From Pavlovales sp. CCMP2436 (lineage: Eukaryota > Haptophyta > Pavlovophyceae > Pavlovales), in the NCBI GenBank assembly GCA_026770615.1, contig MU631314.1, positions 804,073-818,157 on the forward strand: a stretch of 14,085 nucleotides of DNA. Direction: 5' to 3'. This document shows positions 7,743-14,085 of this stretch, one piece after another (the stretch's first letter is position 1; each line of letters starts with the position of its first letter). A program made the translations under genes and the position numbers. The notes beneath the pieces are model-generated. The model saw only the letters and a program-made list of their open reading frames with translations. It was not told where the DNA came from and did not search any database.

Positions 7743-8050
7743 GTTAGGATGCGAGAGTGCAAGGTCTGCAGCGAGAGCTAGGGGGGATCGAGTCCGAGTC
7801 GCGGTGAAGCGGCTAACGAGAGGGCAGGAACAGCTAGGAAGCGTATGGCGATACGACACAGAGCAGGTGGTCTGAAGCTGTGTCACAAGGTCTCTTAGTA
7901 AGTAAGAGACCCTGACAAGAGAGCTGAAGCGGCGTCGAGAGCAGCCGTAGAGCAGTCGAGACGGCAGCTGAGCCCGGAATATTAAAATCCGGGCAGTCCG
8001 ATGGCGAACCGGACAGAGCCAAAGTGTGTAAAACACTTGGGCTCCCGACG
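7742..8050 (-). repeat. 5' LTR of the copia element
   Basis: 309 bp, about 97% identical to the 3' LTR by eye, ending CCTAACA at the primer site. Its outer end reads CGTCGGG instead of TGTCGGG, so the terminal dinucleotide needed for integration is altered. The LTR has no stop codon in the gag frame. Confidence 0.93.
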
Positions 8051-8453
8051 CATAGGAGAGTGACGGATGCGCATATAATTTTGGGCGCGGCATCGGCGTG
8101 CGAGCGTCAAGCGGAATCAGACTGTAGGTACTATCCCTCCAGTGCGGGGCGTCGGCGGCGGGCGCTGTCACTCCGAGCTGCGTACTTTAGTCGTAAGTTA
8201 TTGGTCAAAAAGAGTTATTGTGCACACGCATGCGGGGACCGCCAGCTACTCAGTGCCGTCTAATGCAGTTGAGCAGCGTTGAATACAAGCCCTCTCGATC
8301 TCGTCATCCTCAGGACAGGCTTCGCTCTCCAACGTACTTATTTTCATAAATTAACTTTTTAAGATCGAATTAAACGTATCATTAGTCGTTAATTTCCTGG
8401 CAATATGTATACGAAATATAAGGCATTTTACGTCGCATTGGGTTCACACTATG
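8051..8453. other. Intergenic DNA right of the copia element; no gene seen
   Basis: Begins with the CATA target duplication (8051-8054). Joined across the duplication it continues the 2131-2419 region. The first 220 bp are GC-richer, the rest AT-rich. Plus-strand frame 8024-8263 starts in the LTR and has no recognisable motif. Confidence 0.5.
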
Positions 8454-8922
8454 TATTTATGATAGGGATTCAAGGTGGCGTCTGTCTGTTCTGAATGTTG
8501 TGCTGGTCTGAACGCTGCGTCGCCCATTGCCCACTGCGTGCCTTAGTCGGCTGCGCTGGCTTGGGCGCCACCGCGCGTGCCGATGGATCTCCGGTAGTGT
8601 GCCCGGGCAAGGGCGTTTAGGGAGATGATTATGCAACTAGGCGGAATTTTCGGCGACGTCTTCCGCCTGAAATGCTAGGTCCCATCAGTGGCCCAGCGCC
8701 CGGGGCACACGCCGACACGGGGCTAGCGAGCAGAGGCTAGCCGCATATTCCAAGTTCAAAAGATTATTAAATTTTAGTAATAGTAATTATACTATTATAT
8801 GCGGTGGCGCTCAAGCCAGCGCAGCCGACTTAGGCACGCAACAGGCAATGGGCGACGCAGCGCTCAGACCAGCACAACATTCAGAACAGTTAGACGCTAG
8901 CTTGAATCCCTATCATAAATAT
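8454..8922. mobile_element. Foldback element, copy 2, with an enlarged apex
   Basis: The left arm starts tatttatgataggg at 8454 and runs to about 8600. The right arm, 8801-8922, is its inverse. Both arms align with copy 1 (1724-2009), and the left arm also contains the copy 1 loop sequence (accggagatccatcgg, inverted). In place of the remaining short loop, about 200 bp are present (8601-8800). The right flank (ttaatgaaaaagggtttggg…) is the mirror of the left flank of copy 1; the left flank is unrelated to it. Confidence 0.78.
8599..8707. repeat. Inverted-repeat insert at the apex of foldback copy 2
   Basis: The outer repeats gtgcccgggc (8599-8608) and gcccggggcac (8697-8707) are near-inverse. 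Inside is a second stem, aggcggaa (8639-8646) with ttccgcct (8661-8668). It looks like a small hairpin-forming insertion in the loop. The remaining 8708-8800 is AT-rich at its right end. Confidence 0.45.
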
Positions 8923-9042
8923 TAATGAAAAAGGGTTTGGGCTCAGGGCTAACGGTGTTTCAACTCGGTTCAAGTCAAGCTGATCTTACTCTTAGCGCTC
9001 CGACGCAGTCTCAGTCAGTACCTGTACGCGCTACGCCGAAGT
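8923..9042 (-). repeat. Mirror copy of the flank of foldback copy 1
   Basis: Reverse complement of the blocks listed for 1535-1723, in the same order. It contains ggttcaagtc at 8967-8976, which resembles a Pol III B box, but no convincing A box is placed upstream. Confidence 0.65.
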
Positions 9043-9056
9043 GGGGAGATACTATT

Positions 9057-9094
9057 ACTGACGATGACGGGTCGGCGCGAGCGGAATAAATTAT
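9057..9094 (-). repeat. Dispersed 82-bp repeat, truncated copy C
   Basis: About 38 bp matching the outer end of copies A, B and D in reverse orientation. The shared frame reads IIYSARADPSSSV and then diverges into the 9025-9042 block. Like copy A it lacks one Ser-run codon. Confidence 0.6.
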
Positions 9095-9448
9095 ACATGA
9101 ACTAAGTTACTTACGGATGAACGATGAAGTTTAAATTTGGCGATGAATATTGATACAAAAACACCATCAGTTGGTGCTCTCTTGACGCAGCCTCCTCCCT
9201 AGCCTCAGAGTCAGCTGCGGGTGGCGCACGCTCTGCCTGCGGCCTCACTCGCCCGAGACCATCACCCCACTGTGACGGTCGGACGCAAGCGAGCCCAAGG
9301 GAGGCAGCTGCGCGCGGCCCAAGCCCGCGCACCCTTTAGCGCGGGCGTGGGCAGTTTCTTCAGAGCTCCACCGAGAACTCTCATAGGACGGCGACGGCGT
9401 GCGCTCTCGCGCGCTCCGCCGCCTTTTAAAACCTTAAGGCTCGAAAGC
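9095..9448. other. 3' flank of RPS6 with a strong GC hairpin
   Basis: No gene of its own. 9317-9330 (gcccaagcccgcgc) pairs with 9339-9352 (gcgcgggcgtgggc) in a 14-bp stem with one mismatch and an 8-nt loop, about 97 nt beyond the RPS6 stop codon. It probably lies in or just past the RPS6 3' untranslated region. Plus-strand ORFs here carry no recognisable motif. Confidence 0.5.
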
Positions 9449-11205
9449 TTACTCATCTTTGCGCTGGGAGTCGCGCTGCGATTTCCTCTGCGAGATCTTA
9501 TCCATCTTCTTCTCCTTCGCCTGCGCAGGTTGGGGTCGAGGGAGGTTTGGGGAAGGGTCGTGGTTAGTCAGGAGCGAGTGGGAAAGAAACGATTAGGGGG
9601 AAAAGTGGGGCGCCATGCCCCTACGCCCAGACCAGGGGCTCCAGTTGAGGCGTTAAAAATAAATAAAAAATTAAGGGAGCGGAGAGTGGAGGGCGGACAG
9701 TCAGGGAAGATGCCAGTCTGGGCTGAGGGAAATAAACGAGCGCAGAGGGAGAGGCAGTGATAAGAGCTGGCAGTAGTGATGACCGAGCGTAGGCAGCGGG
9801 GCAGCACACGGGAGCAGACAAAAAGAGGAGAACAAAACTCAAAAAAACTACTCAAAAGACGTTTTAAAAGAGTGGCGACGTACCTCCTTGGAGCGCACGG
9901 CGAGCATTTTGGCGTACTCCGCAGCCTCGACCTTGGCCTTGATCTGGCGCGTCTTCTTGATGCCCATGCGCGCGCGCTTGCGCTGCAGTGTGACGGGGGT
10001 GACCAGGCGCTGGATCTTGGGCGCCTTGGAGTCGCGCGGCTTGCCGCCCTCCTCCTTGGATGGCACCTCGCGCCGGATCACGAACTTGCGCACGTCGTCC
10101 TGCAAATCGGTGGAGAGAATTTAGATGGGAGTGCGGGTTAGGCGAATTGACTTTATGTGTTTATATGGGGACGGTAGTGCCGAGGGCGTACGAGCAAGGG
10201 CTGCAAGATCTGCGAGCTGTCACACTGGCCCCCAGAGGCGGCTCAGATACGCTCAGCCACGGCGCGCAGGTGGGCAGCCAGAGAGGTGGTGGCTAGTCAC
10301 GGGTCCTGCTGGCTCGAGCGCGCTGCAGTGTGTGAATAATTGTATAGCGCGTACGTCCTTCGTGAGGTTGAAGAGCTTGCGCAGCTTGGACGCGCGCTTG
10401 GGGCCGAGGCGGCGGGGGATGCTCTTGTCGGTGAGGCCGGGGAGCTCCTCCGGGCCCTTCTTGACAATGATGCAGTGCAGGACCGAGATGTTGTGACCGA
10501 TGATGCACCCGCGCACCGACTTGCGGTAGCGCTCACCCTTACGCATGCCGTAGCCGCGGCAGCACTGCTCGCCCTTGGAAAGCATCAAGCGCACGCGGTC
10601 CTTTGTGAGCACACCCTGCTTCATTGGGAAGCCCTGCTTGTCCTGCCCACCCATGATCTTAAGGACGTAGCCCTTGAACTCGTCGCCGAGCGCATCTGCC
10701 TCCACTTCCGCCGCCAGACGCTTCTCCATGAAGATGCCACTACGCAGCGCAGGGGCAGACGGGGGGGGCAGGCCGACGGGTGAGCACCTATACTACATTC
10801 GCTCGCTCGCTCACTCGCCCGCCCAGTCGCACTCGATAGGAGCCACAGCCATGGCCAGGTGCCTGCGCCAAGTGCATCCCACCCCGCCCCGCCCTCCTTG
10901 CCCGCACACTTGCTGGGACCAGCGCTCGACAAAGCAGGGTGCACGGCCTCCGCCCGCGCTCCCCGCCCACCCACTCGCGGCAAGCTGGCACTTACAGCTT
11001 CTTGTCATCCTCCAGGTCGATCATCTTCTGGCAGCCCGTCGCCGGGTTCGCGAGGTTGAGCTGCGAGACAGGCAGACGGGGCGCGTGGGGGCGTCAGATC
11101 CACGGTACGCAACGAGCAGATGACTGCGATCTGCAGCCGAGTCTGCCACCCAGCCCCAGCCCACCAATGAGCACCCCCAAGCGCACGCCGAGCGCGGACC
11201 TTCAT
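9449..11205 (-). CDS. RPS6: 40S ribosomal protein S6 (eS6), five coding exons
   Basis: Small-subunit ribosomal protein, classically a target of S6 kinases at its C-terminus. Coding exons on the minus strand: 11205-11200 (ATG AAG only), 11060-10996, 10739-10355, 10099-9884 and 9520-9449. Together they give 744 nt, 247 residues, against about 249-250 usual. Introns are 139, 256, 255 and 363 bp; all are GT..AG with phases 0, 2, 0, 0. Family signatures appear in order: [87 protein letters not shown] and QRKRAR. The protein ends in a basic Ser-rich tail, [13 protein letters not shown], suited to kinase control. The two-codon first exon was chosen because it is the only nearby ATG giving MK before LN with a GT donor (GTCCGC, weak). 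The gene is head-to-head with the ZMAT2-type gene. It looks intact. Confidence 0.95.
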
Positions 11206-11383
11206 GCTGGCGAGTCGAGCGAGGCTATGCGACGAGGCTGGCGATTTTTTTAAAAAAAATCAATGTTTTTTTTAAACGAGTTCCGGGCCGCCATCGCTTT
11301 CGTTCGGAGCCTCACCCGCCTGCTCACTCACCCTGCTTGCGCTCGACAGCCCACAGCCGCCAAGCCCACCCCGCCCCCACACT
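11206..11383. promoter_or_regulatory. Shared head-to-head promoter region of RPS6 and the ZMAT2-type gene
   Basis: Only 178 bp separate the two start codons. The centre holds an A/T block (gatttttttaaaaaaaat, then gttttttttaaac; about 11241-11276) inside otherwise GC-rich DNA. This is a plausible nucleosome-free core for divergent transcription. The ZMAT2 side carries C-rich runs before its ATG. Transcription starts cannot be placed, and an untranslated intron is possible. Confidence 0.55.
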
Positions 11384-12166
11384 ATGGCGGACAAGCCCGC
11401 CAGGGAGGTGGACACCATGGGCGCGAACCGCAAGACATGGGACAAGACGACCTTCGAGAAGAAGGCGCGGGACCGCGTCGAGCGCGAGCTGGAGGATGAG
11501 CGCGAGGCTCTCAAGGCAAAGGCCCCGCCGAGGGTGGTGGTCCAGCGCGCACCTCTCGACAAGGACAAGGCGCGGGCCGACCAGAATCTCAACATGCTGG
11601 CGGAAGTGGGCAAGAAAACGGTGCGTGCCAAGCGGCAGCGCGCGCTTGCGCTGCTTCCCAGCGTCAGCGCCGTTCGCTGACCACGGGCGGACCCCCCTTC
11701 TTCCCCCCCACAGACATTCACTTCCAAGACGCCCGCATTCGGGCGTAGCCCATTTTACTGTACTGTGTGCAGCTGCGAGCTGCGCGATTCGGCCAACTGG
11801 CTGGCGCACCTCAACGGGAAGAACCACGTGCGGAACCTCGGGATGAACCTTCGCGCCGAGCGCTCGACGCTGCAGGGTGTCAAGGCCAAGCTCGCGGCCG
11901 TGAGCGAGAAAAAGCAGGAGGACCTCACGCCCGACGAGGCGGCCGCGGCCTTCCGCACCGAATTCGACGAGCGCGTGCGGCTGCAGGAGGAGGATGTCAG
12001 GCGCGAGCGGCAGGCGAAGCGGGAGGCCGAGCGCGCGCACAAGCACGCAGAAAGGGCGGCCGCGCCGTTGGACGGGCCGGAGGACGAGCCGGTGGAGGCC
12101 GACCCGATGATGGCGATGATGGGCTTCGGTTTCGGCGGCTTCGGCTCGACGAAGCAGAAGCGATGA
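11384..12166 (+). CDS. ZMAT2: ZMAT2/Snu23-type spliceosomal zinc-finger protein, two exons
   Basis: Exons 11384-11620 and 11714-12166, joined across a 93-bp phase-0 intron (GTGCGT..CACAG), give 229 residues; human ZMAT2 has about 199. The protein belongs to the U4/U6.U5 tri-snRNP (Snu23 in yeast) and acts in the nucleus during spliceosome activation. Evidence: an N-terminal RKTWDKTTFEKKARDR segment; a U1-type C2H2 finger C95-X2-C98-X12-H111-X5-H117 followed by RNLGMNLRAERSTL, where the family has RNLGMSMRVERSTL; a long charged, probably helical Arg/Glu/Ala stretch (about 140-205); and the characteristic end MMAMMGFGFGGFGSTKQ. The finger starts 15 residues after the splice junction, which supports the junction. 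Its start codon lies 178 bp from that of RPS6 on the other strand. No break is seen. Confidence 0.95.
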
Positions 12167-12688
12167 TCACCGACCGACCGCGCCAGCCGCGCCGATAGCA
12201 TTGCTTGCAGCTCTTACACTGTACACGTACGAACCAACTCGAATTCTAAGATACTGGTAGTGTAGCAGTACGAGGCCGCCAGCCATAACTCGCTGTCCCT
12301 ATCTACGCATATGTTAGCTTGTTATGCCGCCCGTTTGTTGATTGCGTTGTGTTATTCCGCCCGTGCTCGCGCGCGACTACATTTAGGAGATTTAACTGAT
12401 TTAATTAAAGCTTTAAATATTAATGAAATAGCTCTAAATATTATATTATCACGATGAATTAAATATAATTGCATATTCATTTATTACGATTATTTAATAA
12501 CATTTCGCGGCGATCAGCCGGCCACAGCGTCAGCATATATGTGACTGTGAGCTGGCTCTGACCCTACCCGTAGCCGAGCGCGAGCTGCGCTTGTTCGCTG
12601 CCGGCGCGGTGTCGCAGCGGCCAACGCTTTGCGGGCGCCAGGCGCCTGGCACTAGCTCTGATGTGCAGCCGCGCCACACCGCTTCTTC

Positions 12689-12719
<31 letters not shown>

Positions 12720-12838
12720 GTCGATGGCAGCCTCAGGCGTTTCCCTTGCACACGTCTGTGCGCTTATTCGCCGGTCTTTTTCAAACACAGACGCCGCCGC
12801 GGGCCGGATTCTCCAAAGCGAGGATTGAAAGCGGGCGG
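12167..12838. other. Intergenic region between convergent genes; palindrome and T27 tract
   Basis: Contains the 3' flanks of both genes. Direct repeats ttatgccgcccgt and ttattccgcccgt occur around 12322 and 12351. An AT-rich stretch runs 12380-12510. At 12606-12682 an imperfect inverted repeat (gcggtgtcgcagcggc against gccgcgccacaccgc) encloses a perfect 14-bp palindrome, gccaggcgcctggc (12637-12650). A run of 27 T follows at 12691-12717. No gene is recognised; the minus-strand frame through the T run is an artefact of the homopolymer. Confidence 0.5.
12691..12717 (+). repeat. T27 homopolymer (A27 on the minus strand)
   Basis: Read on the minus strand this is A27, about 122 nt after the phosphatase stop codon, where a poly(A) tail would sit in the mRNA. 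It could be a retroposition scar or simply an expanded homopolymer; no flanking target duplication was found. Confidence 0.9.
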
Positions 12839-14085
12839 CTATCGGCGCCCCGGCCTGGGCGCGGCGTTGATGAGCTCGTGCAGCTTGAACTTGCTGCGGA
12901 TGTTTGGGCGCACGTCGTCCGTATCCAGCAGCGACTCCAAGAAGGGGAGCATCTATAATTATTATTTATTTATTTATTTATTTATTTATAATGTATTCCG
13001 CTCGAGTCCTTTCGTCGTCGTCGTTTCATAACGACGTCACTTTCGCAAGTGAATCCGCCGTTCCAGCAGAGTGTTATTGGGGGGTTGGGGGGGGGTGGGG
13101 AGGGGGGGGATCAGTCAGTCTCCAGCAGCGATCCCACGAATGTGAGCATCAATTACTATTGTTGTTGTTGTTATTGGAGGGGGGTGGGGTGGGGTGGGTG
13201 GGCGGGGTCAGTCAGCGGCTACTGTCCACCTACCTGCCCACTCCGTGAAGGCGAGAATCTCAAACTGTTGCTGTTGGAGGGAAGTGGTGGGGGAAGGGGG
13301 GGAGGGGAGTCAGCATATATTACTGTTATGGCTGCTGTTGTTGAGCGGAATAACTTAGATTATACAAAAAAATGTATAAATATAGCAAATTATATTAATA
13401 TTACCTTGAGCAGTTCGCGGTCGTTCGGGTCGTCGAACCATGACTCGATCGGGATCCCGTTGTCGAGCTGAAACCCGAAAGCCTGATTTGAATCAATTAA
13501 AATTGAGTTAATACCACTACTAATAATATTCATATTATTATGAGGATGAATAATAATAATAATAATTATAATTATTATAATTATAGCAATAATAGTAGAT
13601 AAAACTCGATCGGAATCACGGTTACCAGCTAAAACCCGACGGCCTAACAAATAAAAAATAGATGGTGCTTATAGTAGTGTCACGTTGCACAGCGTTGGGT
13701 GTGACACCGTGTAGTTGCGAGTATTACATCGGGCAGTGACGGGTGTTCTATATCGGCGACGGCAGTGAGCAGGCAGTGATGGGGTGTGTCGGGCCCGGTC
13801 TTAGGGCTGCGAACGGAAGACGTTAAAAAGTGGGGGGGGTAAAAAAACCCGCAAATTTGGGCTGATGTCGATGATCATCGTCTTGGTAAACACATACAAA
13901 TAGGGGCAGTGACGGACGGAATCAAACTGAAACCGTGCCTATTTCATAATACGTTTTTTTTTTTTTGCACCTCACACCCCCTGTTATAAAATAATATCTT
14001 TTTATTTTATCACCTGAGGGCTGTTGTCGATGATCATCGTCTTGGTCAGGTCGCGGCCGAGGGGTATCAGGTCCTGCATGGCGGG
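12839..14085 (-). CDS. CTD-phosphatase-like (FCP1/SCP homology, HAD fold) protein, C-terminal three exons, partial
   Basis: Exons on the minus strand: 14085-14014 (open at the edge), 13482-13405 and 12952-12839 with a TAG stop. All junctions are phase 0 GT..AG; the introns are 531 and 452 bp. The 87 visible residues read [16 protein letters not shown], then [18 protein letters not shown], then [19 protein letters not shown]. This is the conserved C-terminal half of the SCP/Nem1/Dullard-type phosphatase domain, including the DNSP motif and the NGIPI-SWFDD segment. The catalytic DLDET Asp motif would be upstream, outside the window. Members dephosphorylate RNA polymerase II CTD, lipin or other phosphoproteins; the substrate cannot be told from this fragment. 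The tail is short ([17 protein letters not shown]). The introns contain partial copies of these same exons, described separately. Confidence 0.92.
12957..12990 (+). repeat. TTTA microsatellite next to the last-exon acceptor
   Basis: About seven tandem tttA units directly intronic of the acceptor at 12953-12954 (TAG on the minus strand). It replaces a pyrimidine tract with an A/T tract and runs into dispersed repeat copy D. Confidence 0.9.
12988..13069 (+). repeat. Dispersed 82-bp repeat, copy D, inside the last phosphatase intron
   Basis: Best-preserved copy. The shared frame reads [20 protein letters not shown], then ESAVPAE. It contains a perfect 6-bp stem cgtcgt..acgacg and the hairpin tcactt-tcgc-aagtga (13037-13052 region). 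A related inverted end, gagcggaataac with a nearby attata, occurs at 13343-13365. The intron may therefore carry an insertion of about 380 bp bounded by these ends. Confidence 0.7.
13111..13149 (-). pseudogene. Ghost copy of the last phosphatase exon, unit 1
   Basis: Minus-strand translation [12 protein letters not shown] followed by TGA, against [12 protein letters not shown] in the real exon; about 29 of 36 bases match. The base before ATG makes TTG rather than the TAG acceptor, so splicing here is unlikely. Confidence 0.75.
13228..13258 (-). pseudogene. Ghost copy of the last phosphatase exon, unit 2
   Basis: Starts after an AG (13260-13259) and translates ILAFTEW, matching the MLPFLES start of the real exon at about 20 of 26 bases, then diverges. 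A TGA follows after further codons (about 13213-13211). Confidence 0.6.
13602..13643 (-). pseudogene. Ghost copy of the middle phosphatase exon
   Basis: After a possible acceptor (gttag, AG at 13645-13644) the minus strand reads [18 protein letters not shown], against [15 protein letters not shown] of the real exon at 13482; about 30 of 39 bases match. The in-frame TAG and several substitutions show decay. Confidence 0.75.
13646..14013 (-). other. Remainder of the 531-bp phosphatase intron
   Basis: Holds four copies of ggcagtga (about 13734, 13760, 13770 and 13906), a G8 run near 13832 and a T12 run near 13957. No gene or RNA is recognised here apart from the 29-bp exon copy. Confidence 0.5.
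13859..13887 (-). pseudogene. Ghost copy of the end of the upstream phosphatase exon
   Basis: 29 bp identical to 14018-14046 except for one base; translates [10 protein letters not shown] against [10 protein letters not shown]. The similarity ends just before the position of the real donor, and no GT follows here. Confidence 0.88.

Larger units (their letters stand above)
2424..8050 (-). mobile_element. Ty1/copia LTR retrotransposon, full length, frame-broken
   Basis: Two 309-bp LTRs (2424-2732 and 7742-8050) enclose gag, zinc knuckle, protease, integrase, reverse transcriptase and RNase H, all on the minus strand. Integrase precedes reverse transcriptase, which is the order that defines Ty1/copia. 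CATA occurs immediately outside both ends. Canonical copia duplications are 5 bp; here only four bases match, and the 5' LTR has lost its terminal TG (it reads CGTCGGG where the 3' LTR reads TGTCGGG). The LTRs differ at about 10 of 309 positions, eight of them transitions, which indicates a moderately young insertion. Three frame changes (near 6950, near 5870-5920 and at 3036-3039) split the polyprotein, so this copy is probably not autonomous unless some shifts are programmed or are sequence errors. Confidence 0.95.
13072..13345 (+). repeat. Tandem repeat, ~99-bp unit, about 2.7 copies, with G-quadruplex-like blocks
   Basis: Units start near 13072, 13171 and 13270. Each has a (g)ttattgg or gttgg start, a G-rich block, tcagtcag (gagtcag in the third), a copy of the start of the last phosphatase exon (first two units), and a (c)tattgttg-like run. 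The middle block ggggtggggtggggtgggtg is a standard intramolecular G-quadruplex pattern. On the transcribed (minus) strand these blocks are C-rich. Confidence 0.8.

Noticed and set aside
8967..8976. ggttcaagtc as a Pol III B box of a tRNA-derived SINE
   Set aside because: No A box at a suitable distance and no tRNA cloverleaf; the sequence belongs to the foldback flank.
9221..9760. 179-codon plus-strand ORF
   Set aside because: Overlaps the last RPS6 exon and its intron on the other strand; Arg/Ala-rich composition reflects GC content.
10100..10354. snoRNA within an RPS6 intron
   Set aside because: Ribosomal protein introns often host snoRNAs, but I found no paired C and D boxes or H/ACA motif in either large intron.
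11324..12046. 240-codon minus-strand ORF
   Set aside because: Antisense to both exons of the ZMAT2-type gene, whose zinc finger and C-terminal motif are unambiguous.
12564..12788. Minus-strand ORF with a poly-Lys run
   Set aside because: The Lys run is only the A27 homopolymer; flanking translation has no recognisable features.
12957..13345. CRISPR-like array
   Set aside because: The periodic units are a diverged tandem repeat in a eukaryotic intron, without conserved short repeats and unique spacers.

Overview
The window looks like nuclear DNA of a unicellular eukaryote. Three host genes have spliceosomal introns (93 to 531 bp, GT..AG), GC-rich exons and AT-rich, repeat-laden intergenic DNA. 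The ribosomal protein S6 reads most like plant and algal S6 by eye ([11 protein letters not shown], the [11 protein letters not shown] stretch, [13 protein letters not shown]), and the C-terminal end of the FCP1/SCP-type phosphatase also reads like plant or algal members. An alga or related protist is therefore my best guess; I cannot name the lineage.

Layout. At 1-144 (minus) there is the edge of a gene with a coiled-coil exon. Positions 145-2420 are repeat territory: a 630-bp terminal-inverted-repeat element (901-1530) flanked by CGTA/CGTA, a near-perfect palindromic (foldback) element (1724-2009), and copies of an 82-bp dispersed sequence. Positions 2424-8050 are a full-length Ty1/copia LTR retrotransposon on the minus strand, with 309-bp LTRs, a CATA target duplication, gag, a zinc-knuckle/protease ORF, an integrase-RT-RNase H ORF, and three frame changes. 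Positions 8454-9094 hold a second foldback copy, with its flanks in mirror orientation to the first and an insert at its apex.

From 9449 the host genes begin: RPS6 (minus, five coding exons, 9449-11205), a 178-bp head-to-head promoter region, a ZMAT2/Snu23-type spliceosomal zinc-finger gene (plus, two exons, 11384-12166), and the 3' three exons of a CTD-phosphatase-like gene (minus, 12839 to beyond 14085). All splice junctions were placed by GT/AG signals, frame continuity and family resemblance.

The least expected signal lies in the two introns of the phosphatase gene. They contain decayed partial copies of each of the three exons they separate. These are a 29-bp copy of the end of the upstream exon, a 42-bp copy of the middle exon with an in-frame stop, and a set of ~99-bp tandem units carrying copies of the start of the last exon together with G-quadruplex-like G blocks. 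Other items worth a look are a transmembrane-like segment between zinc knuckle and protease in the copia element, a gag start codon that uses the last base of the LTR, and an 82-bp dispersed repeat whose reading frame and a small hairpin both appear conserved between copies.
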